From Stramenopiles sp. TOSAG23-3 (Eukaryota; Sar), in the NCBI GenBank assembly GCA_900128585.1, contig LT642148.1, positions 1 through 45,018 of the forward strand: a stretch of 45,018 bases of DNA. The letters run 5' to 3'. Shown here one piece after another: positions 8,881 through 18,277 of this stretch. Numbering within the stretch: position 1 is the first letter of the stretch; every line of letters begins with the position of its first letter. The notes under the pieces were generated by a model. That model searched no databases. It had not been told where the DNA came from and saw only the letters and a list, made by a program, of their open reading frames with translations. Both the position numbers and the translations under genes were made by a program.

Positions 8881-11715
8881 TTAAAAATGCCATCCTGGCA
8901 ATTGCGAATTTTCATCCAAAACAAATCGTAAAAGCATTGGTATGCGAAGAAATTTAATGCCGGTTGCAACTGAAAACGCAACAAAGTAGGGTGAAACGTA
9001 ATACGGCCACAACTGAAAAATAGTATGCGCGTTTAAAGAATCAATTGACAATGCTGTTGCTAGTGATAAAACAAGCGCAAAGAAAACTAAATAGGGAAAC
9101 CAGCTCAACGAGACTGGCCCTTTCTTAACTCCAATCAGCACTGGCAAATTCTGCGCAAACATACGTTGGCACAACGGGGCAAACATCGTTGTCACAATTG
9201 GCAAATCGGTAATCTCACCTTTTCCGTAATGTTTTACTACCCATGGGCGAATTGTTAGGTGACACAAATACAAAATGACGGTATGAAATGTACGATATTC
9301 CAATCGATACTTAGCATATTTCCCAATGCTCCAATTGCGATGAATATACTCTTCCATGCCAATTATCAATAAAATTGATACAAAATGGCCGAGAGAAAAT
9401 ATCATGGAATACCCTTCATAATAATAATATACCATTTCTGTGACCGTTAAAAATATGGTGCATTTCGAAGACATTCTGTCTCGTTTATACGGTTGAGTAA
9501 AGTAACTGAGCAATAGAAAATGGCTCATTAACGGAAGTAACAATGCTGCTAATTTTCCCAATGTGTTTGCTAGTGGCATCGGGTCTCTAACTCTGGTGTA
9601 ATAATCACTCGGTCCATGCATATACGGCGATCCCAAGTTGTCGGTAGCTAAATATAAGATTTCCCCCCTGCACATTGCCTCATCCGTAAATAATGAACAC
9701 GACCAGATGGAAAAATCCGTGAAACCCAGCTTTTCTACAAACGAGAAAGAACCTTGCAAATGTGGGTCCGTTTTGAACGTGAGGCCTCTGGTTGAATTTG
9801 GGCAAAACAAAAACACTAACAAGATTGAATTTGCAATTATGAACTCATTTCTAAATTGATTACTAGATTGAAAGAGCGGCAGTAGTTTTTTGGGCATTAT
9901 TTTTTTCTGCGACGCGGCTTCACCCAGTTCGATGTCAGCATCGTGCACGTCCAATTTTTTCAGTTTTTGCATATTGTTAAAATGCGACCCTGAAAATTCA
10001 TATCTTTCGAATTTTCCGTCTATGGTTTTGTCGTCAATACCATCGTGATTCTTGTCATTTTCACGGTTGTTGCCGTTGTTCTTGTTCCCATCGTTGTTCT
10101 TTCCGTTATCGCTGGAATCGCCGCTGTCGTCACTATTTAGTACTTTTAAGTTTTTGTTCGCATAATGCGCAGGTCTTGTAATTTCAAAATCAACTCTGTT
10201 CGATTCCCCGACCTGTGAAAGAAGCAAATCTTTTTCGATCAACCTAAATTTATATTTACCAATTGCAAACTCTTTTAAATCAATGGCAAAATACGACGAC
10301 GTGCCGTAACTTTCACTTCGGTGTAATATATCCACCGCTTTTTTCTCTGATACAATTCCGGTGTCCGGGTTAACTGTTTCTAAAATACCATGTGATAATA
10401 TATGATTTTCCCAAACCCCATTTAGGGTAATTAGACTATAACGGTTGACATCATGCGTTTCGGTTGAATATTTTTCGATTGAATTTGGTACTAAGTTTTC
10501 AATATATATATCTGACATGCCGTCAAATATGTCATCAAAGTAATCGAAGATAGGACTATCAGCAGAGCTGGAATCATTTTCTTCAAGGACTTCAAAACTG
10601 TCGGAAGAACTGAAATTGTTTTCTTCTTCCTCCGTAGAATTCGATCGAGACGATACACCAGAAAATGGCGGAGTGCTGCCACTCGTGTGCAGTAAAGATT
10701 TGACACTAAACGAAACTTCCAGTGTTCTGTTTTGCCATCCGTGCATCGTGAACCCATCGCGCTCTTCTTCCTTCTTTTGGTGTAAACCGTTGGCCCTTAA
10801 AACCGCCTTGATCATGCCGATCATGCCACTTAAGTCTCCATTGTGACTGTTATATTCATTCAAATTGCTGCTTCCGCCGCCCAATTCGTTTATTTTGATT
10901 TCTACCTCTTCTTGTGTGCCTTTCCCGGCAAATATATTGGTTCCAGTACCCTGTTGCTGCAGTTGTTTGTATTTATTATCTCCACTGGTGACCCCCACTG
11001 CCGACACTGAACTTAAAGGATGTTTCCCAAGGACAGAAGACGGACATGCCTTCATTTTTGACAACGAGAAAGATGAAGGTGCCTTCATTTTTGACGACGA
11101 GGAAGAAGCGACCTTTGCACTTGTTGCCTTAGTTTTTCTCGCCACTTTCCCCTTTGTACTTGTACCTCTAATTCTCCTTCCTTTTTTTTTCTTCTTCATT
11201 TTTTTCTTCCAATCTTGTAACCACCCTGATAAAAACTTGACAACTTGAACATTGTTTTTCGTCGTTGTAAATGGCAAGTATCGATTTGCATATACGTTTT
11301 TATACTTTTCTTCAAAGTTTTCGGCGAAAAATATATTGCCTTTTGAATCCACTTGTGCACAATCTCGAAATACAGAAGCGACTTTGTCTGCATCCCCCGG
11401 GGTGCAATATGCCGAGCCAATACGAAGCGGGCAGCCATTATAACGCAGCTTGACCCCAAATCTACTCACGGCACTGTTAGCCTGTGTTCGTATTACGTTG
11501 TGCGGGAGCGTACCTTTTGTATGGACGTTTTTCTTAAGGGGCGGAGTATGGGGAGCGGATGGAGCGGAGGGGAGCGGAGGGGAGCGGATGGATTTGCGGG
11601 GGGGGGATTTATGCAACTTCTGAAGGGGAGGTTTGGCGGAAGGAGTAGCCGATTCACCTCCGCACTTTGCCTCTCCGAACATTTGGTTTGTTTCATCGAT
11701 ACTAGCCGATGACAT
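8881..11715 (-). CDS. Large multi-pass membrane protein, family not recognised
   Basis: 944 aa from the first ATG, intronless, ending TAA. The N-terminal ~250 residues are Pro/Ser/Lys-rich and contain a compact block (FGVKLRYNGCPLRIGSAY, ~87-104) and a very basic KKKMKKKKKGRR run. An acidic Ser-rich linker (~350-395) leads to a beta-rich, folded-looking section (~400-510: YSLITLNGVWENHIL, SSYFAIDLKEFAIGKYKFRL). An Asn/Asp/Gly low-complexity tract follows (~525-560: NNDGNKNNGNNREND). From ~640 on there are about six to eight hydrophobic segments (e.g. FIIANSILLVFLFC, LAALLLPLMSHFLLLSYF, FSLGHFVSILLIIGMEEYI, WFPYLVFFALVLSLATAL), the last ~20 residues from the C-terminus. The middle may be a lumenal or cytosolic sensor domain attached to a transport or enzyme module, but that is only inference. 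It converges on the PDZ gene and diverges from the MFSD1-like gene. Confidence 0.75.
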   Translation of the reverse strand: MSSASIDETNQMFGEAKCGGESATPSAKPPLQKLHKSPPRKSIRSPPLPSAPSAPHTPPLKKNVHTKGTLPHNVIRTQANSAVSRFGVKLRYNGCPLRIGSAYCTPGDADKVASVFRDCAQVDSKGNIFFAENFEEKYKNVYANRYLPFTTTKNNVQVVKFLSGWLQDWKKKMKKKKKGRRIRGTSTKGKVARKTKATSAKVASSSSSKMKAPSSFSLSKMKACPSSVLGKHPLSSVSAVGVTSGDNKYKQLQQQGTGTNIFAGKGTQEEVEIKINELGGGSSNLNEYNSHNGDLSGMIGMIKAVLRANGLHQKKEEERDGFTMHGWQNRTLEVSFSVKSLLHTSGSTPPFSGVSSRSNSTEEEENNFSSSDSFEVLEENDSSSADSPIFDYFDDIFDGMSDIYIENLVPNSIEKYSTETHDVNRYSLITLNGVWENHILSHGILETVNPDTGIVSEKKAVDILHRSESYGTSSYFAIDLKEFAIGKYKFRLIEKDLLLSQVGESNRVDFEITRPAHYANKNLKVLNSDDSGDSSDNGKNNDGNKNNGNNRENDKNHDGIDDKTIDGKFERYEFSGSHFNNMQKLKKLDVHDADIELGEAASQKKIMPKKLLPLFQSSNQFRNEFIIANSILLVFLFCPNSTRGLTFKTDPHLQGSFSFVEKLGFTDFSIWSCSLFTDEAMCRGEILYLATDNLGSPYMHGPSDYYTRVRDPMPLANTLGKLAALLLPLMSHFLLLSYFTQPYKRDRMSSKCTIFLTVTEMVYYYYEGYSMIFSLGHFVSILLIIGMEEYIHRNWSIGKYAKYRLEYRTFHTVILYLCHLTIRPWVVKHYGKGEITDLPIVTTMFAPLCQRMFAQNLPVLIGVKKGPVSLSWFPYLVFFALVLSLATALSIDSLNAHTIFQLWPYYVSPYFVAFSVATGIKFLRIPMLLRFVLDENSQLPGWHF

Positions 11716-12792
11716 CTTACACTCTATACTGGTCGTCTATAGTTGAATTTGACGTGTGGCTTTTAGATGTGTGAGCCAACAGGAATTTTACAATCCATAT
11801 TGTTTTTATTGTCCCAGCAGATTCTTCCGGGCTTGACGATTTGGATTCCGGGAAAAGTTGGAATAATTATTTATGACCACTACATTTACAGGGCACACGG
11901 TAGAAAGTGAATGGAAAATTGTATAGCGCCGTTTACCATAGGCCTTGTGGTATGCCCATCGAACAACTAATTAATTAGAAAATAACAGGGAGGAGAAACT
12001 ACGTTCCCACTTTGCCCTAATTCGAAGCACTCACTGCCTACCTACCAACCTACCCCACTATTTGGATTGTACTTTGCACGAAGGGGGTGGGGGTACCTCT
12101 CGGCTCTCGGCGTGCACACACCTTTTTTACCAACTTGTTTAATGCTGTGTTTATATTCCCTCATCCCTAACAATATTGTATGCTCTGATTATACTGTAAA
12201 CTTAATAATATAAACACAGCATTAAACAAGTTGGTAAAAAATGTGAAAAAAAGGTGTGTGCGCGCCGAGAGGTACCCCCCCCCTGTGCACTAATCGTGCA
12301 AAGTACAATACCAACCGACTAGTCAACCAATTTTTTTTGAGAAGAAGTTCTTTTTTTTTTTTGTAAAAATAATAAGGATTAAAACGCTTTCTTCTGCAAA
12401 TCATCGATCAACTACTCACTCCATTTTTTGATGCTGTTAGCTCTAGTTTGCTATTTTTACACTTCTTTTCATTTTTTTTTTGCTCGTCGTCGTGAAAAAC
12501 TTGGGGACAATAATGTTCTACTTTTTTTCGGATCGACTCTTCCCTGTTTACTGCGTCGACGACTTGCTGCCCGCCGTTTTAAGAAAATTATTATTATTGT
12601 TTTAAAAGGAGGAGGCGAACAAGAAGAATTAACAATTTCTTTCTAGAAACCTTCGATGATAGAAGTCTAGCAAAAGGGGACGAAGTGTGACGAGTGGTGG
12701 TAATAATACTATATTGTAATAAAACTTGAAGCTGGATCGAATAGAACGGTCGTTAAAGCACCGGGGAGCAGCGCTCTGGGAACAGGTTTAGC
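11716..12792. other. Divergent intergenic region, membrane protein / MFSD1-like
   Basis: This 1.1-kb spacer holds both promoters of a divergent pair. It contains fold-back element C (12067-12309). The remaining bases are AT-rich with T-runs (e.g. ~12349-12361, 12472-12482). No convincing gene is present; the short frame at 12428-12646 is low complexity. No AACAGCC element was found. Confidence 0.6.
12067..12309. repeat. Compact inverted repeat (fold-back element C) with perfect 35-bp core
   Basis: Bases 12123-12157 and 12207-12241 are exact reverse complements over 35 bp; the core includes ACCAACTTGTTTAATGCTGT. They flank a 49-bp loop (12158-12206). Outer parts also pair: TTGTACTTTGCACGA (12067-12081) matches the inverse of 12295-12309, and GGGTACCTCTCGG and GCACACACCTTTTTT occur on both arms with small indels. 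The perfect core in non-coding DNA means the element is young or maintained. It shares TTTAATGCTGTGTT with element A. Confidence 0.9.
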
Positions 12793-14280
12793 ATGGAGTC
12801 CGGGATAAAATATCGCTCCCACTTGTTGTCGCGGTGGCCCGCTTTGTTGCTGGTATGCATGTTTATGTCTTGCGTATACTTTGCATTCGACAACCCTGCC
12901 GCGCTGCACGACCAGCTTAGAGACCACTTTCGGCACATGCCTCAAACAGAATTTGAGTATCAATTTAATTTGTTGTACTCGGCCTACTCGTTGCCCAACG
13001 TCATTTTACCCTTTTTTGGGGGTGTCTTTGTGGACCGCTATGGAGCGGAGAATTGCTGCCTTGTGTTCCTGTGTATAATATCCATTGGCCAGTTGCTCGT
13101 CTCTGTGGGGGTATCGATCCAGTCCTTTCCCATTATGCTGTTTGGTCGCGCCGTGTTCGGGGTGGGGGGCGAGTCGGTTATGGTGGCCTCTAGTATGCTC
13201 CTCCAGTCCTGGTTCCGGCACGGAGAAATTGCGTTGGCCATGGGATTGTCGTTGTCCGTGTCTCGATTGGGTTCGGTATCAAACAATTTGGTATCGCCAT
13301 GGTTAGCAAAACGAAACGGTGGGGTAAAGAGTTCATTTTTCTTCAGCACGCTTGTGCTGGGACTTTCCGTTGTTGCTGCCTCGGTGCTGAAGCTGTTGGG
13401 AAAGCGGGCGGACAAAACCCTCCGCAGTCGCGGGTACGAAACGTCGGAGGACGGCGCAGCGGATAGCGACTCCAATATTGGCGACCTGTGGGGTGAGGTG
13501 AAGCGAGCAAAGAATTTTTCTAGTGCGTACTGGCTCATGACGACTAGCTGCATAGTTATTTATGGGACAGTTCTGCCGTTCAACAATGTCGCGAGTGCGT
13601 TGCTCATTGAAAAGTTCATTTGCAAAGGCCCGTGTTGTGGGGTTCACTTTAAACAATGCCACCGCGCGGTGAGCGCAGAGGCAACTGCAAGCTACGTCAT
13701 GGGGATACCATTCATGGTCTCTGCTTTCGTCACCCCCGTTATCGGCATCATAGTCGATAAATGCGGTGGCAACACCATCATGACCACGGTGGCAGCCGTG
13801 ATTCTCTTCGGGGTGCACTTGACCATTCGCCTTTCTTCGGCAATTCCGTACTGGCCACTGTTTTTCCAAGGGCTCGCGTATGCCATGTATGCTGCTGCAC
13901 TTTGGCCCGCCATCGGCGCGTCTGTAAAAAAGGACGAAGGTGGAATGGCGTACGGGCTGACCACTGCTATGCAAAACATTGGACTTGCGATGTTTCCTAT
14001 CCTTGTCGCAGGCTTACGATCAAAGTACGGCAATTACGATGGGGTAGAGCTTCTTTTTGTCGGGCTAGCGTGTGCCGGGATTTGCCTAGGGGTTTTGCAG
14101 GTATGCATCGAATTTTCTCGGCAGAGAGCGCCGGAGTTGACAAGTGATGTGGACAATGGCAATCAACGCAACGATGACCTATTTGCCAATCTGGGCAATG
14201 ATTTTGAAGAAACGCGCGGTCTGCTGCATAGACACAAGGCCGAAGTCCGCCGAGAAGGGGGGCTCCAAAGTCGACCCTGA
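12793..14280 (+). CDS. MFSD1: MFSD1-like major facilitator transporter
   Basis: 495 aa with the usual ~12 membrane segments. MFSD1 of animals is a lysosomal dipeptide exporter. Family marks, in order: CVYFAFDNPAAL (27-38), SAYSLPNVILPFFGGVFVDR (63-82; the MFS DR loop), FGRAVFGVGGESVMVA (117-132), WFRHGEIALAMGLSLSVSRLG, YVMGIPFMVSAFVTPVIG with IVDKCGG, GLAYAMYAAALWPAIGASV, and AYGLTTAMQNIGLA. The central loop (~205-235) is hydrophilic, and an extra Cys-rich lumenal-type loop (CKGPCCGVHFKQC) could form disulfides. The C-terminal tail has an acidic dileucine-type sorting motif, ETRGLL (473-478), which suits endolysosomal delivery. The first ATG is used; no intron is needed. It diverges from the 944-aa protein and converges on the V-ATPase subunit c gene. 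Confidence 0.92.
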   Translation: MESGIKYRSHLLSRWPALLLVCMFMSCVYFAFDNPAALHDQLRDHFRHMPQTEFEYQFNLLYSAYSLPNVILPFFGGVFVDRYGAENCCLVFLCIISIGQLLVSVGVSIQSFPIMLFGRAVFGVGGESVMVASSMLLQSWFRHGEIALAMGLSLSVSRLGSVSNNLVSPWLAKRNGGVKSSFFFSTLVLGLSVVAASVLKLLGKRADKTLRSRGYETSEDGAADSDSNIGDLWGEVKRAKNFSSAYWLMTTSCIVIYGTVLPFNNVASALLIEKFICKGPCCGVHFKQCHRAVSAEATASYVMGIPFMVSAFVTPVIGIIVDKCGGNTIMTTVAAVILFGVHLTIRLSSAIPYWPLFFQGLAYAMYAAALWPAIGASVKKDEGGMAYGLTTAMQNIGLAMFPILVAGLRSKYGNYDGVELLFVGLACAGICLGVLQVCIEFSRQRAPELTSDVDNGNQRNDDLFANLGNDFEETRGLLHRHKAEVRREGGLQSRP

Positions 14281-14339
14281 AATAGGGGAGTGTTCACCAT
14301 CGGGGGCAGGCTGCTCACTTGTACATGTTTGTGAGAGCG

Positions 14340-14650
14340 CGATTGTTGCTCAAGACTAAAAGTGACAAATTGATTACTAAAAATCACAACGGTACAGATC
14401 ATTTCGCGGTATATGAGAAAGCTAAATTTTAATTATGATACTTAAATAACAGCCATTACAGCCAATTTTCTTGTTTTTAAATAACAGGCGCCATTTTTTT
14501 GTTTTAGAGTAAGTGATTTACAACCAACAACGAAACAAAATTACAGAACCAAGGTAGGATTAGGGAGGGTATGAGGAAGCTAAATTTAATTACTTATAAA
14601 TAACAGCCAATATAATTTGTTTCTAAATAACAGCCAATTTTCTTGTTTCT
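14340..14650 (+). repeat. Dispersed AACAGCC repeat cluster in convergent spacer
   Basis: This cluster lies between the MFSD1-like and V-ATPase c 3' ends. It begins with a family 3'-end tail (AAGTGACAAATTGATTACTA at ~14359, then ATCATTTCGCGGTATATGAG) and continues with AACAGCC cores at ~14445, ~14458 (doubled) and ~14480 (AACAGGC variant). A second ~80-bp unit starts GAAACAAAATTACAGAACC at ~14531 and ends in cores at ~14602 and ~14629. The second unit closely matches bases 1-88. Bases 14651-14977 show nothing beyond AT-rich sequence and a weak open frame. Confidence 0.8.
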
Positions 14651-14977
14651 GAGAAGAGAATTTTACATTCTTCTAAATTTAAGATAAGAGCACAACAAAT
14701 GAGTAGTAATGAAGGGATTTTTGTCATCACTACTCGCATGTTTATTTGTATTTTTTAAAATATATTGGAAATCCCGAAAAGTGTAATTCTTAAGAATTTC
14801 TTGCACAGTTTTCCTTTCTTTTGTGGGAGTAACAGTACCAGGTAAAAAAAAGGTGAGTGGGTGTATTTTTCTCGTAAGTTCCATTTTTAAAAAAAGAGCG
14901 GATTGCATGTTTTGTGTCCTCCCGGTGGGTGGCGGCAAGCTGCTCTCGTACTGCCCATGCCATGTTGATTTCAAACG

Positions 14978-15585
14978 TTAACCCGATGCACCCAAAACAA
15001 GGGCAACAATGAACCCGTAAAGCCCGATGGCTTCACTAAAGATCATGATCAAAATCAAGCCAACAAACACACGCCCTTGTTGGCCCACAGCGCGGACACC
15101 AGCGTCACCGGCAATGCCAATGGAAAACCCAGACGCCAGGCCACTAAGGCCGCAGCAAAGGCCTGCTGCGAATACCTTGTAACCCACGTTCATCGCATTG
15201 GTGATGTCCTTGTCCTTTAGGCTCTTGGTGATAACTTGGACTGGGGCGGTAGAATAATGATAGTGTTAGAATATTGAGATGTGGATGGTTGTCAAAGAGA
15301 AAGGGAGGGGTCATACATACTTTTGGACGCCAAGATTATGGAAACAATTAGCCCGTAAATACCGAGGATACCCGCCATAACAATAGGAATCGTGTTCTTC
15401 ATCACATCTCCAGGGCTCATTACGCCCATACTCATGAGCCCAACGCCGGACTTGGCTGTGCCGTAAGCGGCCCCAAAGTTGGTGAAAATCAACGCAACCG
15501 CGCAGCCCATCCACCCAAAGAAGTAGGCAGACGCGCCAGACCCGTCCGTGACTGCTCCCGCCGCGTCAAGCAACGTACCGTACAT
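14978..15585 (-). CDS. V-type H+-ATPase 16-kDa proteolipid, subunit c (two exons)
   Basis: Exon 1 is 15585-15321 and exon 2 is 15240-14978; joined they give 175 aa, a little longer than the ~155-165 aa usual for subunit c. The protein forms the proton-carrying ring of the V-ATPase that acidifies vacuoles and endosomes. Four membrane helices are visible as two similar halves: [29 protein letters not shown] (helix 1 and loop), [20 protein letters not shown] (helix 2), [24 protein letters not shown] (helix 3) and [24 protein letters not shown] (helix 4). The proton-binding Glu is E158 in FSEAIGLYG. The splice joins AAA-A to TC to make Ile89 and restores the [16 protein letters not shown] cytosolic loop. 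It converges on MFSD1-like and diverges from the small coiled-coil gene. Confidence 0.95.
15241..15320 (-). other. Spliceosomal intron of the V-ATPase subunit c gene, 80 bp
   Basis: On the minus strand the donor is AAAA/GTATGT and the acceptor is CCGCCCCAG/TCC. Removing 80 bp keeps the frame and yields the conserved loop of subunit c, whereas reading through meets a stop after SLSL. The phase is 1 (splits the Ile89 codon). A possible branch-type sequence CTAAC (in TTCTAACAC) lies ~30 nt before the acceptor. This is the only intron in the window that can be shown. Confidence 0.93.
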
Positions 15586-16496
15586 GTTTACTGTTCAAAA
15601 GATGAGGAGACAGAGAGAATAGGAAGAAAGATGATAACTGCAGAAGAATGTGTGTTTCAGCAAATCGTTACAACATGTAAAAGGCGTTTTTACCTTCGGC
15701 AGATAGACCTGCAGAAAAGTCAAATGCACTTATACGGAGGAGAGAAAGGAAGGTATTGTATTAAAAATAAAAAACAACAAACGAAGAAACATCAAACAAC
15801 TAACGAACTTTTCTACTTCTTTTTTAGTAGCCGTCTCCTATCTAATTATTCTTTATTCTCTGTTGTTGTTGTTTGTTTTTCTTTTTTTATTATTATTTAT
15901 TTTTTATTTCGGTTCTCCTGCTGTACTGTACTCTATTATTATTATTTTATAATAATTATATTACAGAATATTTATTATTAGACGACTATTATTTCATTTT
16001 ATTACTATACACAAAACAAAGAGCCTTGCATTGCGGTTGTATAACAGGTTTTAATGTTTTTTACTAGTCTATAATATATATTAAAATAGCAAAGAGACGA
16101 CCAAGAAAAAAGAAAAAAAACATTTTATATAAAATACAATAGCAATAGTGAAGAAATATTTATTTTATAAAATCTTCTTTTTTGAAATTAGGTTGTGTTT
16201 CGTTGTTTAAAACGTTCGTTCCCATTTTATTTATTGGACGGACGGATAAAATAGCATTTTCCAATGGTGGTCTGTTGTTGTTGTGGTTCCACATCCCACA
16301 GCACATCGAGAGGAGGAGAACAAAAAGGTTTTGTTTGTAGTTCTTTTAAAAATAGTCCTTATTAATTTTACTACTGTATCCCTTTTACCGGTAGGGGGTT
16401 AATAATAGAATACAATAAGTATAATTTAAATAAAGTAACTAAATTAGTCTAGAGGGAATTTTAATATATACGTATTATTACACCAAAATAGGAGCA

Positions 16497-16590
16497 CTTT
16501 TTTTCCTTCTTTCCCCTTCTTTTCTTCCTTTTTTTCTCTTCTTCCTTCTTCACTTCTTCTCTTTTTTTCTTTCTTTTTCCTTTTTCTTTT
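16497..16590 (+). repeat. Polypyrimidine (TTC/TTTTC) tract
   Basis: The plus strand is nearly all C and T for ~90 bases, mixing TTCC, TTCTTC and T-runs. Such purine/pyrimidine-asymmetric tracts can adopt unusual helix forms; here no function is shown. Confidence 0.8.
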
Positions 16591-16780
16591 GTTTGGTGCC
16601 TCAACTGTAATAATATTACCTGGTGTAATAATTATAAATTAAAAACCACCGTAAGTCATGCCTCTCAGAAATGTACCGTACCAGGAGGATGATTGTTGTA
16701 CTCTAGTAATCCCCATCATTCTACGGTTCTACCGGTACCTGGTACGGTAGTTCCGACCTGGTATTATACCTGGTTCCTTG

Positions 16781-16852
16781 TTTCTTCTTCATCATCTTCC
16801 TCTTTCTTCTTCTTTTTTTTCTTCTTCTTCTTGTTCTTCTTTTGTCACATTA
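16781..16852 (+). repeat. TTC/CTT microsatellite tract
   Basis: Imperfect TTC/TCA/TCT triplets followed by CTTCTTCTTC runs and T-runs, ~70 bases upstream of the small coiled-coil gene. Simple-sequence DNA. Confidence 0.8.
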
Positions 16853-16933
16853 CTTTTTTCTCACTTCTTATCAAAACAAAGTCTTACAACCCAAATGATT
16901 ACATATGTTATGATACCACTGGTTAACCAGAAT

Positions 16934-16973
16934 ACCAGAAAACTGTCACGTTAACCAGAAAACTGTCACGTTG
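16934..16973 (+). repeat. Exact 20-bp tandem duplication upstream of the small coiled-coil gene
   Basis: ACCAGAAAACTGTCACGTT(A/G) occurs twice head to tail (16934-16953, 16954-16973) with one difference in the last base, ~85 bp before the ATG at 17059. It could be a doubled protein-binding site or simple slippage. Confidence 0.8.
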
Positions 16974-17058
16974 CATATACATCTACATGAAGAGCATTTA
17001 CAGCACGCATAAGTAAGAGTTGCGTGGACGCGCTGGCTCACACCGACATTTTTTTAAA

Positions 17059-17703
17059 ATGACGTCGGTGGTTACCTTGGCCCTGGATATTGACTCCGAA
17101 GACTTTGAAAAGGCTGAACATTTGCGCAAGAAGACAGAAAAAAAAACGTCTCCATTCAAAGTGCAAGGTAGCCAGCCACGTTCAACTATGGAGCTTCTTA
17201 AAATTCTGAGTGATCCCTCCAGTCCTTTGCATGTCTCCGATAGTGGTGACCTTTGCTTGGAAGCAAGCTCCGGAGAAGACCTTTCAACAATATATGTCGA
17301 AAGCTTTGACGATTCGTCTAAAGCGATGGATATGTCTGTCGAGCAAAAAATGTTGTTTGCTACCTTGGAATGCGATTGCAAAGAACTAGAAGACACCGTC
17401 AATCAGCTCGAATGTCGTCAGGTGACTGACAAGGAGGAGATCACCAAGTTAAGGGCAGAGCTTTCCTTGTCCCAAAGCCAAGCTGAGACGGTAAAATGTG
17501 AGAACCAAGCGATCGTAAGAGAGAGAGATCAGCTGGAACGCGCCCTAATCCAAACGAAGTTGGAGCTTGCGCAAACGAAAACGGACATGGACTCTTGGCA
17601 GGGGAGCGCAGAGCACTATGCAAAGGAAATCCAAGAGATTAGGGTACAGTTAGCAAAGCAGAAGCTGAAGGCGCCAAGGTCAAAGTGGAAACTATCGTTT
17701 TGA
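17059..17703 (+). CDS. Small coiled-coil protein, possibly truncated by a frameshift
   Basis: 214 aa from the first ATG (ATTTTTTTAAAATGACGTC). No family is recognised. The N-terminal ~100 residues are Ser/Asp/Glu-rich with a likely folded patch (STMELLKILSDPSSPLHVS), and residues ~100-200 form heptad-rich coiled coil (LECDCKELEDTVNQLECRQ, ITKLRAELSLSQSQAETVK, ERDQLERALIQTKLELAQTK). The last ~14 residues (LKAPRSKWKLSF end) are unlike the rest. A different frame from ~17650 stays open to 17790-17792 and reads KAEAEGAKVKVETIVLKAV, which looks more like the preceding coil; its stop falls inside an inverted AACAGCC element. The gene may therefore be a frameshifted or repeat-truncated version of a longer coiled-coil gene. 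It diverges from V-ATPase c and converges on SLC10A7-like. Confidence 0.65.
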   Translation: MTSVVTLALDIDSEDFEKAEHLRKKTEKKTSPFKVQGSQPRSTMELLKILSDPSSPLHVSDSGDLCLEASSGEDLSTIYVESFDDSSKAMDMSVEQKMLFATLECDCKELEDTVNQLECRQVTDKEEITKLRAELSLSQSQAETVKCENQAIVRERDQLERALIQTKLELAQTKTDMDSWQGSAEHYAKEIQEIRVQLAKQKLKAPRSKWKLSF

Positions 17704-18277
17704 AAGCGGTAAATTCTCCCCCTGGTAGGGTAGATTGTTTCTTCTTTTTTCCTCCTCTAACATTTAAAACAAGAAAATTGGCTGTTATTTAAGTAATTAA
17801 ATTTAGCTTCGTCGTACCCACTCTAACATTACTATCCCAGATTTAAAAAAAAAACAAGAATTCAACAGAATTGTAGAACTGATCTAATTTTGCGACTGCT
17901 AAAATGTCGCTTTTAATATCAGCCATTTTTTCGTTTTATTAAACAAAAAATAATGAGAGTCTTAATACTAAAACATATGATACTTATATAATTTGTTTTT
18001 TTAATTTGTTTAGTCTTAAGCAGATTCATTTTCGCGGTACATGAGAAAGCTAAATTTTAATTGCTTAAAAAATAACAGCCAGTATTAGGAAGCTAAATTT
18101 AATTGCTTAAATAACAGCCAGTATTAGGAAGCTAAATTTAATTACTTATAAATAACAGCCAATTTTCTTGTTTTTAATAACAGCCAATTTTTTGTTTTTA
18201 AAAAAATTTAATTACTTAAATAACAGCCAATTTTTCTTGTTTTATAAAAAAATAATTTGTTTCAAGAAGCTCCCCTA
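17704..18277. repeat. Dense AACAGCC repeat cluster in convergent spacer
   Basis: One inverted core with flanking module lies at ~17769-17812 (ACAAGAAAATTGGCTGTTAT then TAGCTTC). A forward series follows: a module with GCAGATTCATTTTCGCGGTA (~18018) and cores at ~18073, ~18110, ~18152, ~18180 and ~18222, the first three each after a GCTAAAT(T)TTAATT-type module. Several units are head-to-tail, so local amplification has occurred. The cluster fills the gap between the small coiled-coil gene and the SLC10A7-like gene, both of which end here. Confidence 0.85.

Larger units (their letters stand above)
15586..17058. other. Divergent intergenic region with long pyrimidine tracts
   Basis: This 1.5-kb spacer lies between divergent V-ATPase c and the small coiled-coil gene. 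It holds AT-rich ATT/TTA microsatellite-like stretches (~15880-16000), a C/T tract (~16497-16590) and a TTC/CTT tract (~16781-16852), plus a 20-bp tandem repeat at 16934-16973. No gene, no AACAGCC element and no large inverted repeat were found. Confidence 0.6.

Noticed and set aside
8881..9850. MBOAT/DGAT1-like acyltransferase assignment for the 944-aa membrane protein
   Set aside because: No FYxDWWN motif, no convincing catalytic His in a helix; hydrophobicity alone is not enough.
11380..11460. AP2-like DNA-binding domain in the N-terminal part of the 944-aa protein
   Set aside because: FGVKLRYNG followed by GSAY has some likeness, but the strand and helix pattern of AP2 is not met.
13333..13974. 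213-codon open frame antisense to the MFSD1-like gene
   Set aside because: Lies wholly within a strongly supported coding frame on the other strand; composition is a shadow of it (His/Arg/Cys-rich, no domain).
14663..14974. Open frame of 103 codons just past the V-ATPase c stop on the same strand
   Set aside because: Covers the 3' flank, ends near the repeat cluster, no recognisable domain and low-complexity composition.
17640..17665. Programmed ribosomal frameshift in the small coiled-coil gene
   Set aside because: No slippery heptamer or downstream structure is evident; an indel or repeat truncation is simpler.
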